64,000 nt of DNA from Methylothermaceae bacterium (GCA_026981855.1 JALSIB010000013.1:1-64000); one strand, 5' to 3'. Counted from the stretch's first letter, positions 1 to 9,784 are shown. The notes: generated from the letters alone by a model not told the origin. Numbers and translations: made by a program.

Positions 1-127
1 CGGGGATCATTGGACACCAGACAGCCGCTGTAGATATGGAATCATGAATTCTTGAGTCAACTGGGTGGGTCATTTTTCATGTTCCATTGCCAGGGTAAAG
101 TGGGTCACTTTTCAGTTTCCGTTGACA
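1..127 (-). mobile_element. Terminal fragment of an IS21-like insertion sequence
   Basis: The segment ends at 127 with a terminus that reads TGTCAACGGAAAC on the minus strand. Two spaced repeats lie inside it, at 67-92 and 102-127, both with the pattern GGGTCA-YTTTTCA-GTTCC-TTG; their starts are 35 bp apart. Multiple short repeats of this kind inside the end are characteristic of IS21-family elements. Any istA/istB genes would lie outside the window to the left. The fragment directly abuts a truncated IS3 element, which suggests it inserted into that element's first gene. The family assignment rests on terminus style only. Confidence 0.5.
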
Positions 128-1079
128 CTATCAGGAGATCGGTCGGCTCAAGATGGAGCTGGACTGGTTGAAAAAAAAGCTGGCCCTGTCAGTTGAGGCG
201 AAGCGGCAATGTTTGGAACCGGATCACCCCGAACTGAGCCTCCGGCGCCAGTGCGCGCTTTTGGGGTTGGCCCGCGCCAGTGCCTACTATCGTCCGGCGG
301 CAGAAAGCGAGGAGAATCTGCAATTGATGCAGCTGATCGACGAGCAGTACACCCGCACGCCTTTTTACGGCAGTCGGCGCATGACCGCCTGGCTCCGATC
401 CCAGGGGTATCGGGTCAACCGCAAACGGGTTCAGCGCCTGATGCGTCGGATGGGTATCGAGGGTGTTGGCCCCAAGCCGGGTACCAGCCAGCACCATCCA
501 GAGCACGACATCTATCCCTACCTGCTCGAAGATTATCCTTTGTCAGCGGCCAATCAAGTCTGGAGCGCCGATATTACCTACTGTCCCTTGCGACAGGGGT
601 TCATGTACCTGGTGGCTATCATCGATTGGTACAGCCGCTACGTGCTCAGTTGGCAACTGTCCAACACCCTCGATACCCGGTTTTGTCTCGAGGCCCTCGA
701 TCAAGCTTTGGGGCAAGGCAAACCCGATGTTTTCAACACCGATCAGGGTTGTCAGTTCACCAGTCAGGCCTTCACCGGCAGGCTCAAGATCAAGGGTATT
801 CGCATCAGTATGGATGGCCGGGGACGGGCCTTGGACAACGTCTTCGTCGAGAGACTGTGGCGCAGTGTCAAATACGAATGCCTGTATTTGCACGACTTCG
901 ACTCGGTAGCCCAGCTACGCCAGGGTCTGGACGACTACTTCCATTTTTACAACCACCAGCGCTTTCATCAGTCGCTGGATTACCAAACTCCCCATGCAGT
1001 GCACTTCGCGTGAGGGCCATGAAACCAGACCGGGGCTTAACTTATTTTTCCAAAAAAGTGGTCTTGACATTGGGGTCCA
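128..1079 (+). mobile_element. IS3-family element, left end truncated
   Basis: The element contains an IS3-type orfB (153-1013). The right terminus appears to be at 1079, where the minus strand reads TGGACCCCAATGTCAAGAC, a TG-starting inverted repeat typical of the family. The left inverted repeat and nearly all of orfA are missing and replaced by the IS21-like end. The last codons of orfA survive at 129-170. The element sits inside or against an IS481-type transposase gene on the opposite strand. It is probably not autonomous now. Confidence 0.7.
153..1013 (+). CDS. IS3-family transposase OrfB (DDE integrase core)
   Basis: This is the catalytic subunit of an IS3-family transposase. An N-terminal HTH_21-like region (SLRRQCALLGLARASAYYRP) is followed by an rve integrase core. 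The catalytic acids appear in SADITYC, NTDQG and FVERLWRSVKYE, giving the DDE triad. Length (286 aa) is normal. The frame is also open upstream to 129 and carries the typical OrfA tail (EIGRLKMELDWLKKK) in the same frame, across an A8 tract at 171-178. IS3 elements usually need a -1 slip between orfA and orfB at such an A-run; here the two parts are already fused in frame. With orfA lost, the element is unlikely to transpose by itself. Confidence 0.9.
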   Translation: MELDWLKKKLALSVEAKRQCLEPDHPELSLRRQCALLGLARASAYYRPAAESEENLQLMQLIDEQYTRTPFYGSRRMTAWLRSQGYRVNRKRVQRLMRRMGIEGVGPKPGTSQHHPEHDIYPYLLEDYPLSAANQVWSADITYCPLRQGFMYLVAIIDWYSRYVLSWQLSNTLDTRFCLEALDQALGQGKPDVFNTDQGCQFTSQAFTGRLKIKGIRISMDGRGRALDNVFVERLWRSVKYECLYLHDFDSVAQLRQGLDDYFHFYNHQRFHQSLDYQTPHAVHFA

Positions 1080-1238
1080 CTTCACTCCCTGGCCCTTGCG
1101 TTTGCGCCACTTGATGATCGTGGCCCTGGAAACGTTGTACTTCTCCGCCAGGGCATCGATGCTCAGATCCGAATTCTGGATTTCCTGCCGTATCCTGGGC
1201 GTGGTCCGGGCGTTGGCATGGATACGGTACGTGCTCAT
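1080..1238 (-). pseudogene. IS481-like transposase, N-terminal fragment
   Basis: Starting at 1238, the minus strand encodes about 50 residues with the N-terminal helix-turn-helix pattern of IS481-type transposases (ARTTPRIRQEIQNS, LAEKYNVSRATIIKWRKR). Similarity stops at the right terminus of the IS3 element, so the remainder of this gene has been cut off by that insertion. No downstream part is visible in the window. It is the oldest layer of a three-deep IS nest. Confidence 0.6.
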
Positions 1239-1457
1239 CAGTGGCTCCTTTTGATCTTTTCCAGCTCGGGAATGACTGCTTCCAGGATATCCAGGGCCAT
1301 CACCATACGATGGCTGCTCTTGGGTATTCTATACAGTTTATTATCTATTGGGACCTTACAGCATTGATATGAAACGAATTTACCCAACAATTTGCACAGA
1401 ACGCGAGTTGAATTTTACATTACAAATCAATCTGTTACAGAACATCGGGAATTACTG

Positions 1458-3284
1458 TCAACGGACCCATACATCTACCCACGGACTGGTTTCGAGCAAT
1501 CTTTGTAATTCTCCCGAGCCCAGATCCTGGAGCAGGGCGCTCTGCTGAGTGTTCGATACCGGATCCCACCAGGAAACGCCGACGGTGCCGGTGGTGGCGT
1601 CCCAGTCGATGGCGGGCCAGATGCTGAAGGAATGGTCGTGCAGCGTCACTGTGACTGGATCGTCTCCACCATACGACACGGTGAGCGGATAGTCTCCGAA
1701 ACGTTCCTCCACGAAGCGTGACGGCGGCCACGGGTCCAGACCGAAGTGGCTGGCGATCAGCATCCAGCCGCCGCCGTAGGCCTCCATTTCGCAACGTACC
1801 TGCAAAATCTCGGGTTCCTCCTCACCCGGCAGTGGGAGGAGAACAGGGTAGCGGCCGTTGCCATAACTCTGCCCGGCGGCTTTGATCTGGCTGCAGGAAC
1901 GATAGGCACGGGATGCCGGGCAAAACGGCAGCCTGACCAGGGAGGCGGCTTCCGCCGTCAGATCGGTTGCGGTTTTCGTCACCAGCGGCTCCTGACTCGT
2001 TTCCACGGATAATGTCTCCATTTCCAGGGTGGTCCGGCGGACGACGACATCGGCGGGACCCTCCTCCGTGCCTTTGACGAAACAGTCGGGCGCGCTTCCA
2101 TCCCCGGCGGTTTTTGCGAGCCAGAATCCACCGCCCTGGCGGAAATCGTCTGCATCGAAGCCCGAGATGAACATGTCCCCATCGCCGGCGCGTTCCAGTT
2201 GCAATGCCGTCCCCGGCAAAGCCAGCACACGCCGCCGGCGGACATCACCGGCGCTATCCAGCTCGAGCAACCAAGTCTCGCTCCGATCGGAAGAAGCCCA
2301 GCTCCAGGGACCGCCCGCCAACAGATATCCGCCATCGGCCAAAGGCTGGATATCGAAGTACTGGCCTTGTTTCGAATAGCCGTAAGCTTTCTGCCACTGG
2401 ACCTCCCCGGTGGCGGAAATCCTGACCACCCAGGGCAGCCAATGGGAGAAATCGCTGGAAGATCCGATCCCCACATAGCCGCCGTCCGGGGTCTCCCGCA
2501 CTTTGAGCCCTTCGTTCCAGCGGGGGTCGCCCAGTTTCAGCGTCCATTCCACCCCCCCGGAATGGTTCAGCTTGAGCACCCAGGCATCGCCCAGGGTCGG
2601 ATTGACCGCCTCCGGCCCGAGGCGGCCAGAAACGACAAAACCGCCGTCGCCAGTCGCTTGAAGAGAGGTGGGGTTGAGAGAAAATCCCGGCACCTGATAA
2701 TGGATCTGCTTCAAAGCCGTGCCGTCGCCGCGCAGCTGGAGCAATAGAAAACCCTCCTGGTTTCCCCGCGTATATTGCACGCCGACGGCGTAACCCCCCG
2801 CCGCCAGTTCCAGAGCGGCGAAAGGCCTGAGCCTGTCGAACGAAAAAGGCTCTCTGTCCGGGAAATCATAGGCATACTGCCATTTCAGCACTCCGTCGGC
2901 CCCCAGTCTGGCGAGCCAGGCGGCCCCCCCGTGCTGGCCGGCCACCAGATAGTCGCCGTCTTGAGTGGCCAGAACCGCATCGAGGGTGACCGTCGCTTCC
3001 GCCGGCCCAAAACGGTTGTGCCACAAGACGTTGCCCTGCCCGTCCAGCCTGGCCGCCCAGGCTGTGCCGACCGGGTTGGGGAAAGGGCTGACGCTATAAT
3101 CAAAAACAGGTTCCACGCCCACCGCGATGACGCCGCCACCGGCCACCGAATCGAGGTGCCCGATCCGCCGCTCGGTCTGCCCCTTACCTTTATAGAGATT
3201 GATCCAGCGGCTCTGTTCCGCCGCCTGGCAAGGCAGTGCGATAATCAAACACAAAAGGATGATTTTGAAGAATGGATTTTCCAT
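1458..3284 (-). CDS. Secreted protein with fibrinogen-like C-terminal module
   Basis: A 608-aa protein. The start at 3284 is preferred over 3326 because it follows a GGAGGG ribosome binding site and opens a signal peptide (KIILLCLIIALPCQAAEQ). Residues about 25-420 form repeated units of the type DGGYLLAGG..W..RLD..G.V.W, a beta-propeller-like repeat also seen in bacterial delta-60/PQQ-like proteins. Near residue 460 the pattern CSQIKAAG ... VRCEMEAYGGGWMLI matches the start of a fibrinogen-related domain, which forms the C-terminus. The protein is presumably exported and may bind glycans or a surface partner. It stands alone, convergent with the IS debris. Confidence 0.65.
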   Translation of the reverse strand: MENPFFKIILLCLIIALPCQAAEQSRWINLYKGKGQTERRIGHLDSVAGGGVIAVGVEPVFDYSVSPFPNPVGTAWAARLDGQGNVLWHNRFGPAEATVTLDAVLATQDGDYLVAGQHGGAAWLARLGADGVLKWQYAYDFPDREPFSFDRLRPFAALELAAGGYAVGVQYTRGNQEGFLLLQLRGDGTALKQIHYQVPGFSLNPTSLQATGDGGFVVSGRLGPEAVNPTLGDAWVLKLNHSGGVEWTLKLGDPRWNEGLKVRETPDGGYVGIGSSSDFSHWLPWVVRISATGEVQWQKAYGYSKQGQYFDIQPLADGGYLLAGGPWSWASSDRSETWLLELDSAGDVRRRRVLALPGTALQLERAGDGDMFISGFDADDFRQGGGFWLAKTAGDGSAPDCFVKGTEEGPADVVVRRTTLEMETLSVETSQEPLVTKTATDLTAEAASLVRLPFCPASRAYRSCSQIKAAGQSYGNGRYPVLLPLPGEEEPEILQVRCEMEAYGGGWMLIASHFGLDPWPPSRFVEERFGDYPLTVSYGGDDPVTVTLHDHSFSIWPAIDWDATTGTVGVSWWDPVSNTQQSALLQDLGSGELQRLLETSPWVDVWVR

Positions 3285-3457
3285 GACGCCCTCCCCACGG
3301 GTTGTACCGGAGCGTTCAGACATCATGGCCTGTCAGACCATGATGATTTATCCCGAAAATAAGGCCTGTTTCCGGGAAAAACAAGGTTCTTCCCCCTTGC
3401 CTCCACCGAGGAGGCAGCGCTACACTCGAATCTTCCCCCACCACAAGGGTGCACGCC

Positions 3458-5880
3458 ATGGGGCTTTTTTTCGCTTTGTCCGCCGCCATTTTGGCGCTTG
3501 TCCTGACGGGATCGGGAATCCGGATGGCGCTTCTGGTGATCACCGCCATACTGGGCATCGCCACGGCTTTCGAATGGACCGCCCCCCTCTTCCTCGTGAT
3601 CACGGCTTCCGCCTTGCTGCCGCCGCTGTTGGCGCTCAACCTGGCGCCGTTACGGCGCCGGCTGTTAAGTGCCCCCGTTCTGAGGCTGATACGCAAAAAC
3701 CCCCCCCCCTCTCACGCACCGAACGCGAGGCGCTGGAAGCCGGCGATGTCTGGTGGGAGGCGGAATTGATGGGTGGGCATCCCGACTGGAAGCGGCTGTT
3801 TGAATTCCCCCACTCCCCCCTCAGTGAGGCGGAACGCGCCTTCCTCGACGGTCCTGCGGAAACACTTTGCCGGATGCTGGACGATTGGCGGATCACCCAT
3901 CGGGAGAAGGATCTGCCCGCGGAAATCTGGCAATTCATCCGTGAGCACCGGTTCTTCGGCCTGGTCATCCCCGCCCGGTACGGAGGGCTGGGGTTTTCCG
4001 CCCGGGCCCACTCCGACATCGTGCAGAAAATCGCCAGCCGCAGCATTACCGCCGCCGTCACCGTGATGGTTCCCAATTCCCTGGGACCTGGCGAACTGAT
4101 CCTGAAATACGGCACCCCGGCGCAGCGGCGATACTATCTGCCCCGCCTCGCCGGTGGCGAGGAAATCCCCTGTTTCGCCCTCACCGGCCCCGAGGCGGGC
4201 TCGGACGCCGGCGCCATGACCGACAGCGGTGTTCTCTGCCGGCAGGACTGGGAAGGGGAAAGGAACGTGCTGGGCATCCGTCTGAACTGGGACAAACGCT
4301 ACATCACCCTGGCGCCGGTGGCCACCCTGCTGGGACTCGCCTTCAAGCTTTACGATCCCGATCATCTGCTGGGAAGCGAGGAGGATCTGGGCATCACCCT
4401 GGCGCTCATTCCCACCGATACCCCGGGCGTCGAAATCGGCGAACGCCACCTCCCCATGGACATCCCGTTCCAGAACGGTCCCGTGCGAGGCCGTGACGTC
4501 TTCATCCCCATCGACCAGATCATCGGCGGCCGGGAAGGCATCGGCCAAGGCTGGCGGATGCTGATGGAATGCCTGGCGGAAGGCCGCGGGATCTCCCTCC
4601 CGGCGCTTTCGGCCGCCGCCGCCAAACTGGCTTCCCGAACCACCGGCGCCTATGCCCGCATCCGCCACCAGTTCCACCTTCCCATCGGCGCCTTCGAGGG
4701 CGTCGCCGAAGCCCTGGGGCGGATCGGCGGACTCGCCTATCTGATCGAGGCCGGCAGGTGCCTGACTCTGGCCGCGCTCGCCCAGGAAATCCGCCCCACA
4801 GTGGCATCGGCCATCATCAAGTACCATCTGACCGAAGCCATGCGCCAACTGGTCAACGATGCCATGGACGTGCATGGCGGCAAGGCCATCATGCAGGGCC
4901 CCCGCAATCATCTGGACGCCCTCTACCAGGCCATCCCCATCAGCATCACCGTGGAGGGGGCCAATATTCTCACCCGCAACATGATCATCTATGGCCAGGG
5001 AGCGGTTCGCTGTCACCCTTTCCTGCTCGCCGAAATGCGGGCCGCCGCCCGCGGCGATCTCGCGGCTTTCGACCAGGCGCTGACGGGCCATTTGGGGATG
5101 GCGTTGAACAACGCCGTGAGGGCGGTCGTACACAGTCTCAGCCATGGTATTTTCATAAAGGTGCCTGGCAAAGGCCGGGCGCGGCGAGCGCTGCAACACC
5201 TGACCCGCCTTTCGGCCGTTCTGGCCTTTCTCAGCGACGTCACCCTGGCGATCCTGGGTGGCGAATTGAAAAGGCGGGAAAGGGTCTCGGCCAGACTGGG
5301 GGACATTCTGAGCCATCTCTATCTGGCGTCGGCATTGATCCACCATCACCGGCAATCGCCGCATCCCGATGCCGAACGCCCTCTGCTGGAATGGGGCTTG
5401 GCGTGGTGCCTGCACCGCAGCGAACAAGCCATCACCGGGCTGCTGGACAACTACCCTCTTCCCTGGCTTGGCACGCTGCTGAAAGGGTTGCTACTGCCAT
5501 GGGGAAGGCGCTTCCCCCCGCCCGCCGACCCTCTGGATGAGGCCATCGCCACGCTGCTGCAAACACCCGGTCCCGTCCGCGACCGACTGACCGCCGGCAT
5601 TTTTCTTCCCGACGACCCGCAAGCGCCGCTCGCCAGGCTGGAAAGGGCGCTCCGCGCCGTCGTGAAAACCGAACCTGTGCGCAAGCGGCTGCGAAAGGCC
5701 ATCCGGGACGGACGGCTGCCCGCCGGCCCGGGCAGCGTCGAACAGGCCCTGCGGCAGGGCCTGGTTTCAGAGGCCGAAGCCGGATTGCTGCGCACGGCCG
5801 ATGCGCTCACCGCCGAAGTCATCGCGGTGGACGCCTTTCCCGCCCGGCAACTCGAACCCAAGCAGGAGGACTTAACATGA
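3458..5880 (+). pseudogene. fadE: FadE-type acyl-CoA dehydrogenase, frameshifted at a C10 tract
   Basis: FadE catalyses the first, FAD-dependent step of fatty-acid beta-oxidation. The product collinear with long (about 810 aa) FadE is split between two frames. The N-terminal part (ATG 3458 after AAGGG; two membrane helices; NLAPLRRRLLSAPVLRLIRKN) is in one frame. The catalytic part (SRTEREALEAG onward, with LTGPEAGSDAGA, ITVEGANILTRNM and GQGAVRCHPF) is in the other. They meet at a run of ten Cs at 3700-3709; one more C would restore a single frame of the expected length. Possible explanations are a sequencing error, phase variation, -1 slippage or a fresh mutation. The catalytic domain is otherwise intact and overlaps fadI by ATGA, arguing against old decay. 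Confidence 0.85.
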
Positions 5881-7184
5881 CCACCCGCAATCTCCCCATG
5901 CGGGGCCGCCCAGTCTACGTGATCGACGGCAGCCGCACCCCCTGCCTCAAGGCCCGCGGTGTTCCCGGACCTTTCACTGCTTCAGACTTGGCGCTGCGCG
6001 CGGCCCAACCTCTGCTGGCACGGCAGCCCTTCGAGCCCCATGAATTCGATCAGGTCATCCTCGGCTGCGCCATTCCAGGGCCCGACGAGGCCAACATCGC
6101 CCGGGTGGTAGCCCTGCGTGCCGGCTGCGGAAAAGCGGTGCCGGCCTGGACGGTGCAACGCAACTGCGGCTCGGGCATGCAGGCCATCGATTCCGCCGCC
6201 CGCGACATCGCCGCCGGCAGATCCGGCCTGGTGCTGGCCGGCGGCGCCGAGGCCATGAGCCACGCCCCGGTCCTCTTCAACCAAGCCATGGTGACCTGGC
6301 TGGGACAGTGGCAACGGGCCCGGCGCCTATCCGATCGTTTGCGCCAGTTGGCGCAATTCCGCCTCTCCCATTTGGCGCCTATCATCGGTCTGCTGCGCGG
6401 TTTGACCGATCCCACGGTGGGGCTGATCATGGGCAAGACCGCCGAAATCCTCGCCTGGCGGTTCGGCGTCTCGCGCGAGGAAATGGATGCCTTCGCCCGG
6501 CAAAGCCACCGGCGCTTGGCGGCGGCCCAGGCCGAAGGCCGACTGGCGGACGAAATCGAACCCCTGTTCGACGGCGGGGGTGAATTTTACGATCACGACA
6601 ATGGCGTCCGACCCGATGTCACCCTGGAAAAACTGGCCGCGCTGAAACCGGTGTTCGACCGCGACTTCGGTCTGGTGACCGCCGGCAACAGCTCCCAGGT
6701 CACCGACGGCGCCGCCTGGTTGATCCTGGCAAGCGAGGAAGCGGTCAAGCGTTATGATTTAAACGTTATGGGCCAGATCGTGGACTGCACCTGGGCGGGG
6801 CTGGATCCGGCCCAAATGGGGCTGGGGCCGGTGTATGCCAGTGCCAGCCTGCTGCAGCGGCAGCGTCTCGGAATGGACCAGATCGACTTCTGGGAGATCA
6901 ACGAAGCCTTCGCCGCCCAGGTGCTGGCATGCCTGAAAGCCCTGGCCGACGAAACATTCTGCCGGGAGGAACTGGGACTGGACCACCCCCTGGGAGAAAT
7001 CGGGCACGACCGGCTCAACGTCGACGGTGGCGCCATCGCCGTCGGTCATCCGGTGGGCATGAGCGGTGCCCGAATCGTCCTCCATCTGCTGCGGATACTA
7101 CAGCAGAAACAGGGCGATCTCGGTCTCGCGACCCTGTGCATCGGTGGCGGCCAGGGCGGTGCGATGCTGCTGAAACGGGTTTGA
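5877..7184 (+). CDS. fadI: 3-ketoacyl-CoA thiolase (acetyl-CoA acyltransferase)
   Basis: Thiolase of 435 aa, the usual FadI length, cleaving 3-ketoacyl-CoA to acetyl-CoA in the last step of beta-oxidation. The acylated cysteine lies in QRNCGSGMQ, the catalytic histidine in GHPVGMSGAR, and the second cysteine in LCIGGGQGGAM. The start overlaps the fadE stop (ATGA at 5877-5880), so translation is likely coupled. The fadJ-like gene follows after 13 bases, completing a fadE-fadI-fadJ operon on the plus strand. Confidence 0.92.
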   Translation: MTTRNLPMRGRPVYVIDGSRTPCLKARGVPGPFTASDLALRAAQPLLARQPFEPHEFDQVILGCAIPGPDEANIARVVALRAGCGKAVPAWTVQRNCGSGMQAIDSAARDIAAGRSGLVLAGGAEAMSHAPVLFNQAMVTWLGQWQRARRLSDRLRQLAQFRLSHLAPIIGLLRGLTDPTVGLIMGKTAEILAWRFGVSREEMDAFARQSHRRLAAAQAEGRLADEIEPLFDGGGEFYDHDNGVRPDVTLEKLAALKPVFDRDFGLVTAGNSSQVTDGAAWLILASEEAVKRYDLNVMGQIVDCTWAGLDPAQMGLGPVYASASLLQRQRLGMDQIDFWEINEAFAAQVLACLKALADETFCREELGLDHPLGEIGHDRLNVDGGAIAVGHPVGMSGARIVLHLLRILQQKQGDLGLATLCIGGGQGGAMLLKRV

Positions 7185-7197
7185 GGAGGCGGGAATC

Positions 7198-9237
7198 ATG
7201 ACAACCTACCGACACTGGCGACTGGAAACCGACGGGGAGGGGTTTGCCTGGCTGCATTTCGATCATGCCGACGCCTCCACCAATGTCCTCTCGTCCGAGG
7301 CACTTGCCGAGCTGGGAGAACTCATCGACCGCTTCCATCGACATCTCCCCCGCGGACTGGTCATTCTTTCCGCCAAATCCAAGGGTTTCATCGCCGGTGC
7401 CGATGTCAGGGAATTCACCCGCATCGAGAACCGCCGGCAGGCGCTGGACCTGATCCAGACCGCCCAGCGGCACTTTCACCGTCTGGAACGGCTTCCCTGC
7501 CCTACCATCGCCAGAATCCATGGTTTCTGCCTGGGCGGCGGCCTGGAACTGGCCCTGGCCTGCCATTACCGCGTCGCCTTGGAAGAACCCGGTACCCGCC
7601 TGGGTGTTCCCGAAATCCGCCTGGGCATCCACCCCGGATTTGGCGGCAGCGTGCGGCTGATTCGGCGGATCGGCGCACCCAAGGCGTTCGAAATGATGCT
7701 GAGCGGCAGGACCATCGACGCCCGGACGGCCAGACGCCTGGGCCTGGTGGACCACGCGGTGCCGGAGCGCCACCTGGACCGTGCCTGCCGACATCTGTTG
7801 CAGCATCCGCCCCGCCGCAAACGACCTGCCTGGTGGCTGAGACTCAGCGATACCGCACCTGTCCGCCCGCTTTTCGCCGAGCTGCTGCGGCGCCAGGTGG
7901 TCAAGCGGGCTCCGCCCAAACATTATCCCGCCCCCTATGCCCTGATCGATCTGTGGCAGCGTCACGGCGCCGGCTCCGACGCCATGTTCGAGGCCGAGGC
8001 CGAGTCGGTGGCCGATCTGATTCTGACCGAGACCTCGCGCAATCTGGTGCGGGTCTTTTTCCTCCGCGAACGGCTCAAAGGACATGGCCGCAAGGACAAA
8101 ACCCCGTTCGAACAGGCCCATGTCATCGGCGCCGGGGTGATGGGGGGCGACATCGCCGCCTGGTGCAGCGTCCAGGGCCTCAAGGTCGGCATCCAGGACC
8201 GGGCCCCCGAATACGTCGCCCCCGCGGTGCAGCGCGCCTGGAGGCTGTTCGCCCGCAAGTTCAAACGCGGCCACGAACGAACCGCGGCCGGGGATCGTTT
8301 CATCCCCGACCCCAAGAGCCTGCAACTCGGACGGGCCGATGTGGTGATCGAGGCCATCATCGAGAACCTGGAGGCCAAGCGGAATCTGTTCAGAGATTTG
8401 GAGTCAAGCGTCAAATCCGACGCGCTGCTGGCGACCAACACTTCCAGCATCCCGCTGGAAGAACTGGCCGAGGCATTGCGGCAACCCGAACGCTTGGTGG
8501 GCCTGCACTTCTTCAACCCGGTGGCCAAGATGCAGCTGGTGGAGGTAGTGCGCGGCGTCCGGACCAGCGAGGCGTGTGCGGCAAAGGCAGCCGCTTTCGC
8601 CCACCGGATCGGCAAACTGCCGCTACCGGTCAGGAGTGCCCCCGGTTTCCTGGTCAACCGGGTGCTGATGCCCTATCTGATGGAAGCGGTGATCATGCTG
8701 GAGGAAGGGGTGCCGGCGGAAGCCATCGACCACGCCGCCACCGATTTCGGCATGCCCATGGGGCCCATCCTGCTGGCCGACACGGTGGGACTGGACATCT
8801 GTCTGGCGGTGGCCGACATTCTCAGCCGGCAGCTGGGCGGTGAGGTGCCCACCCTGCTGCGGGAGAAAGTCTCCGCGAAGCAGCTTGGCAGAAAGACCGG
8901 GAAAGGCTTCTATGCGTATAAACGAGGCAAACCCGTTGCCCGGAAACATGCCGAAAGCCCTCTGCCCCAAGAGGCCATCGAGGAAAGGCTGATTCTGCGG
9001 CTGCTCAACGAATGCGTGGCGGTGCTTGGGGAAAAGGTGGTGGAGGATGCCGATCTGGTGGATGCGGGGATGATCTTTGGCACCGGCTTTGCCCCTTTCC
9101 GGGGCGGGCCGATGCATTATCTGAAAAAGCGGGGTATCGAGGCGTGTTTGAACCGGCTGGAGGCCCTGACGCAGCGATATGGCGAGCGGTTCAAGCCGGA
9201 CAAGGGTTGGGAAGGGCTGAAATGCGTCGGGCAATGA
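7198..9237 (+). CDS. fadJ: FadJ-type enoyl-CoA hydratase / 3-hydroxyacyl-CoA dehydrogenase
   Basis: A 679-aa bifunctional beta-oxidation enzyme. Residues 1-190 are a crotonase fold (IAGADVREF; GFCLGGGLELALACHYR oxyanion region; GIHPGFGGSVRL). From about residue 308 there is an NAD-binding Rossmann motif (VIGAGVMGGDIA), then GLHFFNPVAKM with the dehydrogenase histidine and two 3HCDH C-terminal domains. GAGG precedes the ATG in the fadI-fadJ spacer. The terminal 70 bp (9141-9210) recur at 9869-9938 beyond a toxin-antitoxin pair, so this gene's 3' end has been duplicated or displaced. Confidence 0.92.
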   Translation: MTTYRHWRLETDGEGFAWLHFDHADASTNVLSSEALAELGELIDRFHRHLPRGLVILSAKSKGFIAGADVREFTRIENRRQALDLIQTAQRHFHRLERLPCPTIARIHGFCLGGGLELALACHYRVALEEPGTRLGVPEIRLGIHPGFGGSVRLIRRIGAPKAFEMMLSGRTIDARTARRLGLVDHAVPERHLDRACRHLLQHPPRRKRPAWWLRLSDTAPVRPLFAELLRRQVVKRAPPKHYPAPYALIDLWQRHGAGSDAMFEAEAESVADLILTETSRNLVRVFFLRERLKGHGRKDKTPFEQAHVIGAGVMGGDIAAWCSVQGLKVGIQDRAPEYVAPAVQRAWRLFARKFKRGHERTAAGDRFIPDPKSLQLGRADVVIEAIIENLEAKRNLFRDLESSVKSDALLATNTSSIPLEELAEALRQPERLVGLHFFNPVAKMQLVEVVRGVRTSEACAAKAAAFAHRIGKLPLPVRSAPGFLVNRVLMPYLMEAVIMLEEGVPAEAIDHAATDFGMPMGPILLADTVGLDICLAVADILSRQLGGEVPTLLREKVSAKQLGRKTGKGFYAYKRGKPVARKHAESPLPQEAIEERLILRLLNECVAVLGEKVVEDADLVDAGMIFGTGFAPFRGGPMHYLKKRGIEACLNRLEALTQRYGERFKPDKGWEGLKCVGQ

Positions 9238-9287
9238 ACTCCACCGTCAACCGCATCCTGGTGGCCGTCAGGCTTTTGATGCCGCGT

Positions 9288-9557
9288 TCAACCGCGGTAC
9301 ACCTTTCGCCGGTGCCCTACGCGAATGACAAGGACAATCAGGCAGTCGTCTTCTATTTTGCAGATGATGCGATAATCCCCGACACGATAACGCCATAAGC
9401 CACTCAGATGGCCAGTCAGGGGTTTTCCAAATCTTTTTGGGTCCTCGGATTGCGCCAAACGGTTTTGCAAAAAATCTCGTATGCGTTTTGCAGCCTGTCG
9501 ATCCAGCCGGCGCAGCCACTTTCTTGCCTCACCGCTATACTCAATCGTCCAGGTCAA
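9288..9557 (-). CDS. RelE/ParE-family toxin
   Basis: Small basic protein of 89 aa with the RelE fold signature: WTIEYSGEARKWLRRLD at the start, GLWRYRVGDYRIICKI in the centre and VIRVGHRRKVYRG at the end. TTG at 9557 is chosen as the start because it lies inside the last codons of the antitoxin gene, which ends at 9541, giving the short overlap typical of such pairs; an ATG at 9581 would add eight unlikely residues. Members of this family are ribosome-dependent mRNA interferases or gyrase poisons; which applies here cannot be read from sequence. It is inserted immediately after fadJ, convergent with it. Confidence 0.85.
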   Translation of the reverse strand: MTWTIEYSGEARKWLRRLDRQAAKRIRDFLQNRLAQSEDPKRFGKPLTGHLSGLWRYRVGDYRIICKIEDDCLIVLVIRVGHRRKVYRG

Positions 9558-9774
9558 GCCCGCCCCACACTTCTTCCGCACTGTAACGGCGTTCCTGACC
9601 TTTCTTGAGGCGTTCTAGCACGAGCTCGGCTTCGTAAATATCTTCAAGATCTTCAAGATACTCCTCCAAGGCCTGGCGCAGATAAAAGGACATATGTCGT
9701 CCGGTATGCTCTGACAGATGCTTCAAACGGTCGTAAAGTTCATCCGGCAAACGGACAGCGAGTTGATGGGCCAT
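9541..9774 (-). CDS. Ribbon-helix-helix antitoxin of the RelB family
   Basis: Protein of 77 aa beginning HQLAVRLPDELYDRLKHL, a ribbon-helix-helix DNA-binding segment, with an acidic helical tail (EEYLEDLEDIYEAE) ending in a toxin-binding region. ATG at 9774 is preferred to 9792 because a palindrome (9785-9800) covers the latter and is probably the operator. The gene precedes and overlaps the toxin. Together they form a self-regulated type II toxin-antitoxin operon placed between fadJ and a second fadJ tail. Confidence 0.85.
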   Translation of the reverse strand: MAHQLAVRLPDELYDRLKHLSEHTGRHMSFYLRQALEEYLEDLEDIYEAELVLERLKKGQERRYSAEEVWGGLDLDD

Positions 9775-9784
9775 TTCAGTATTG

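Noticed and set aside
1239-1457. Sixty-codon open stretch on the minus strand upstream of the IS481 fragment
   Set aside because: No ribosome binding site or known domain; could be a gene tail but cannot be supported.
3199-3457. Upstream extension of the long fadE frame
   Set aside because: It overlaps the start of the secreted-protein gene and has no similarity to FadE; the true N-terminus lies in another frame at 3458.
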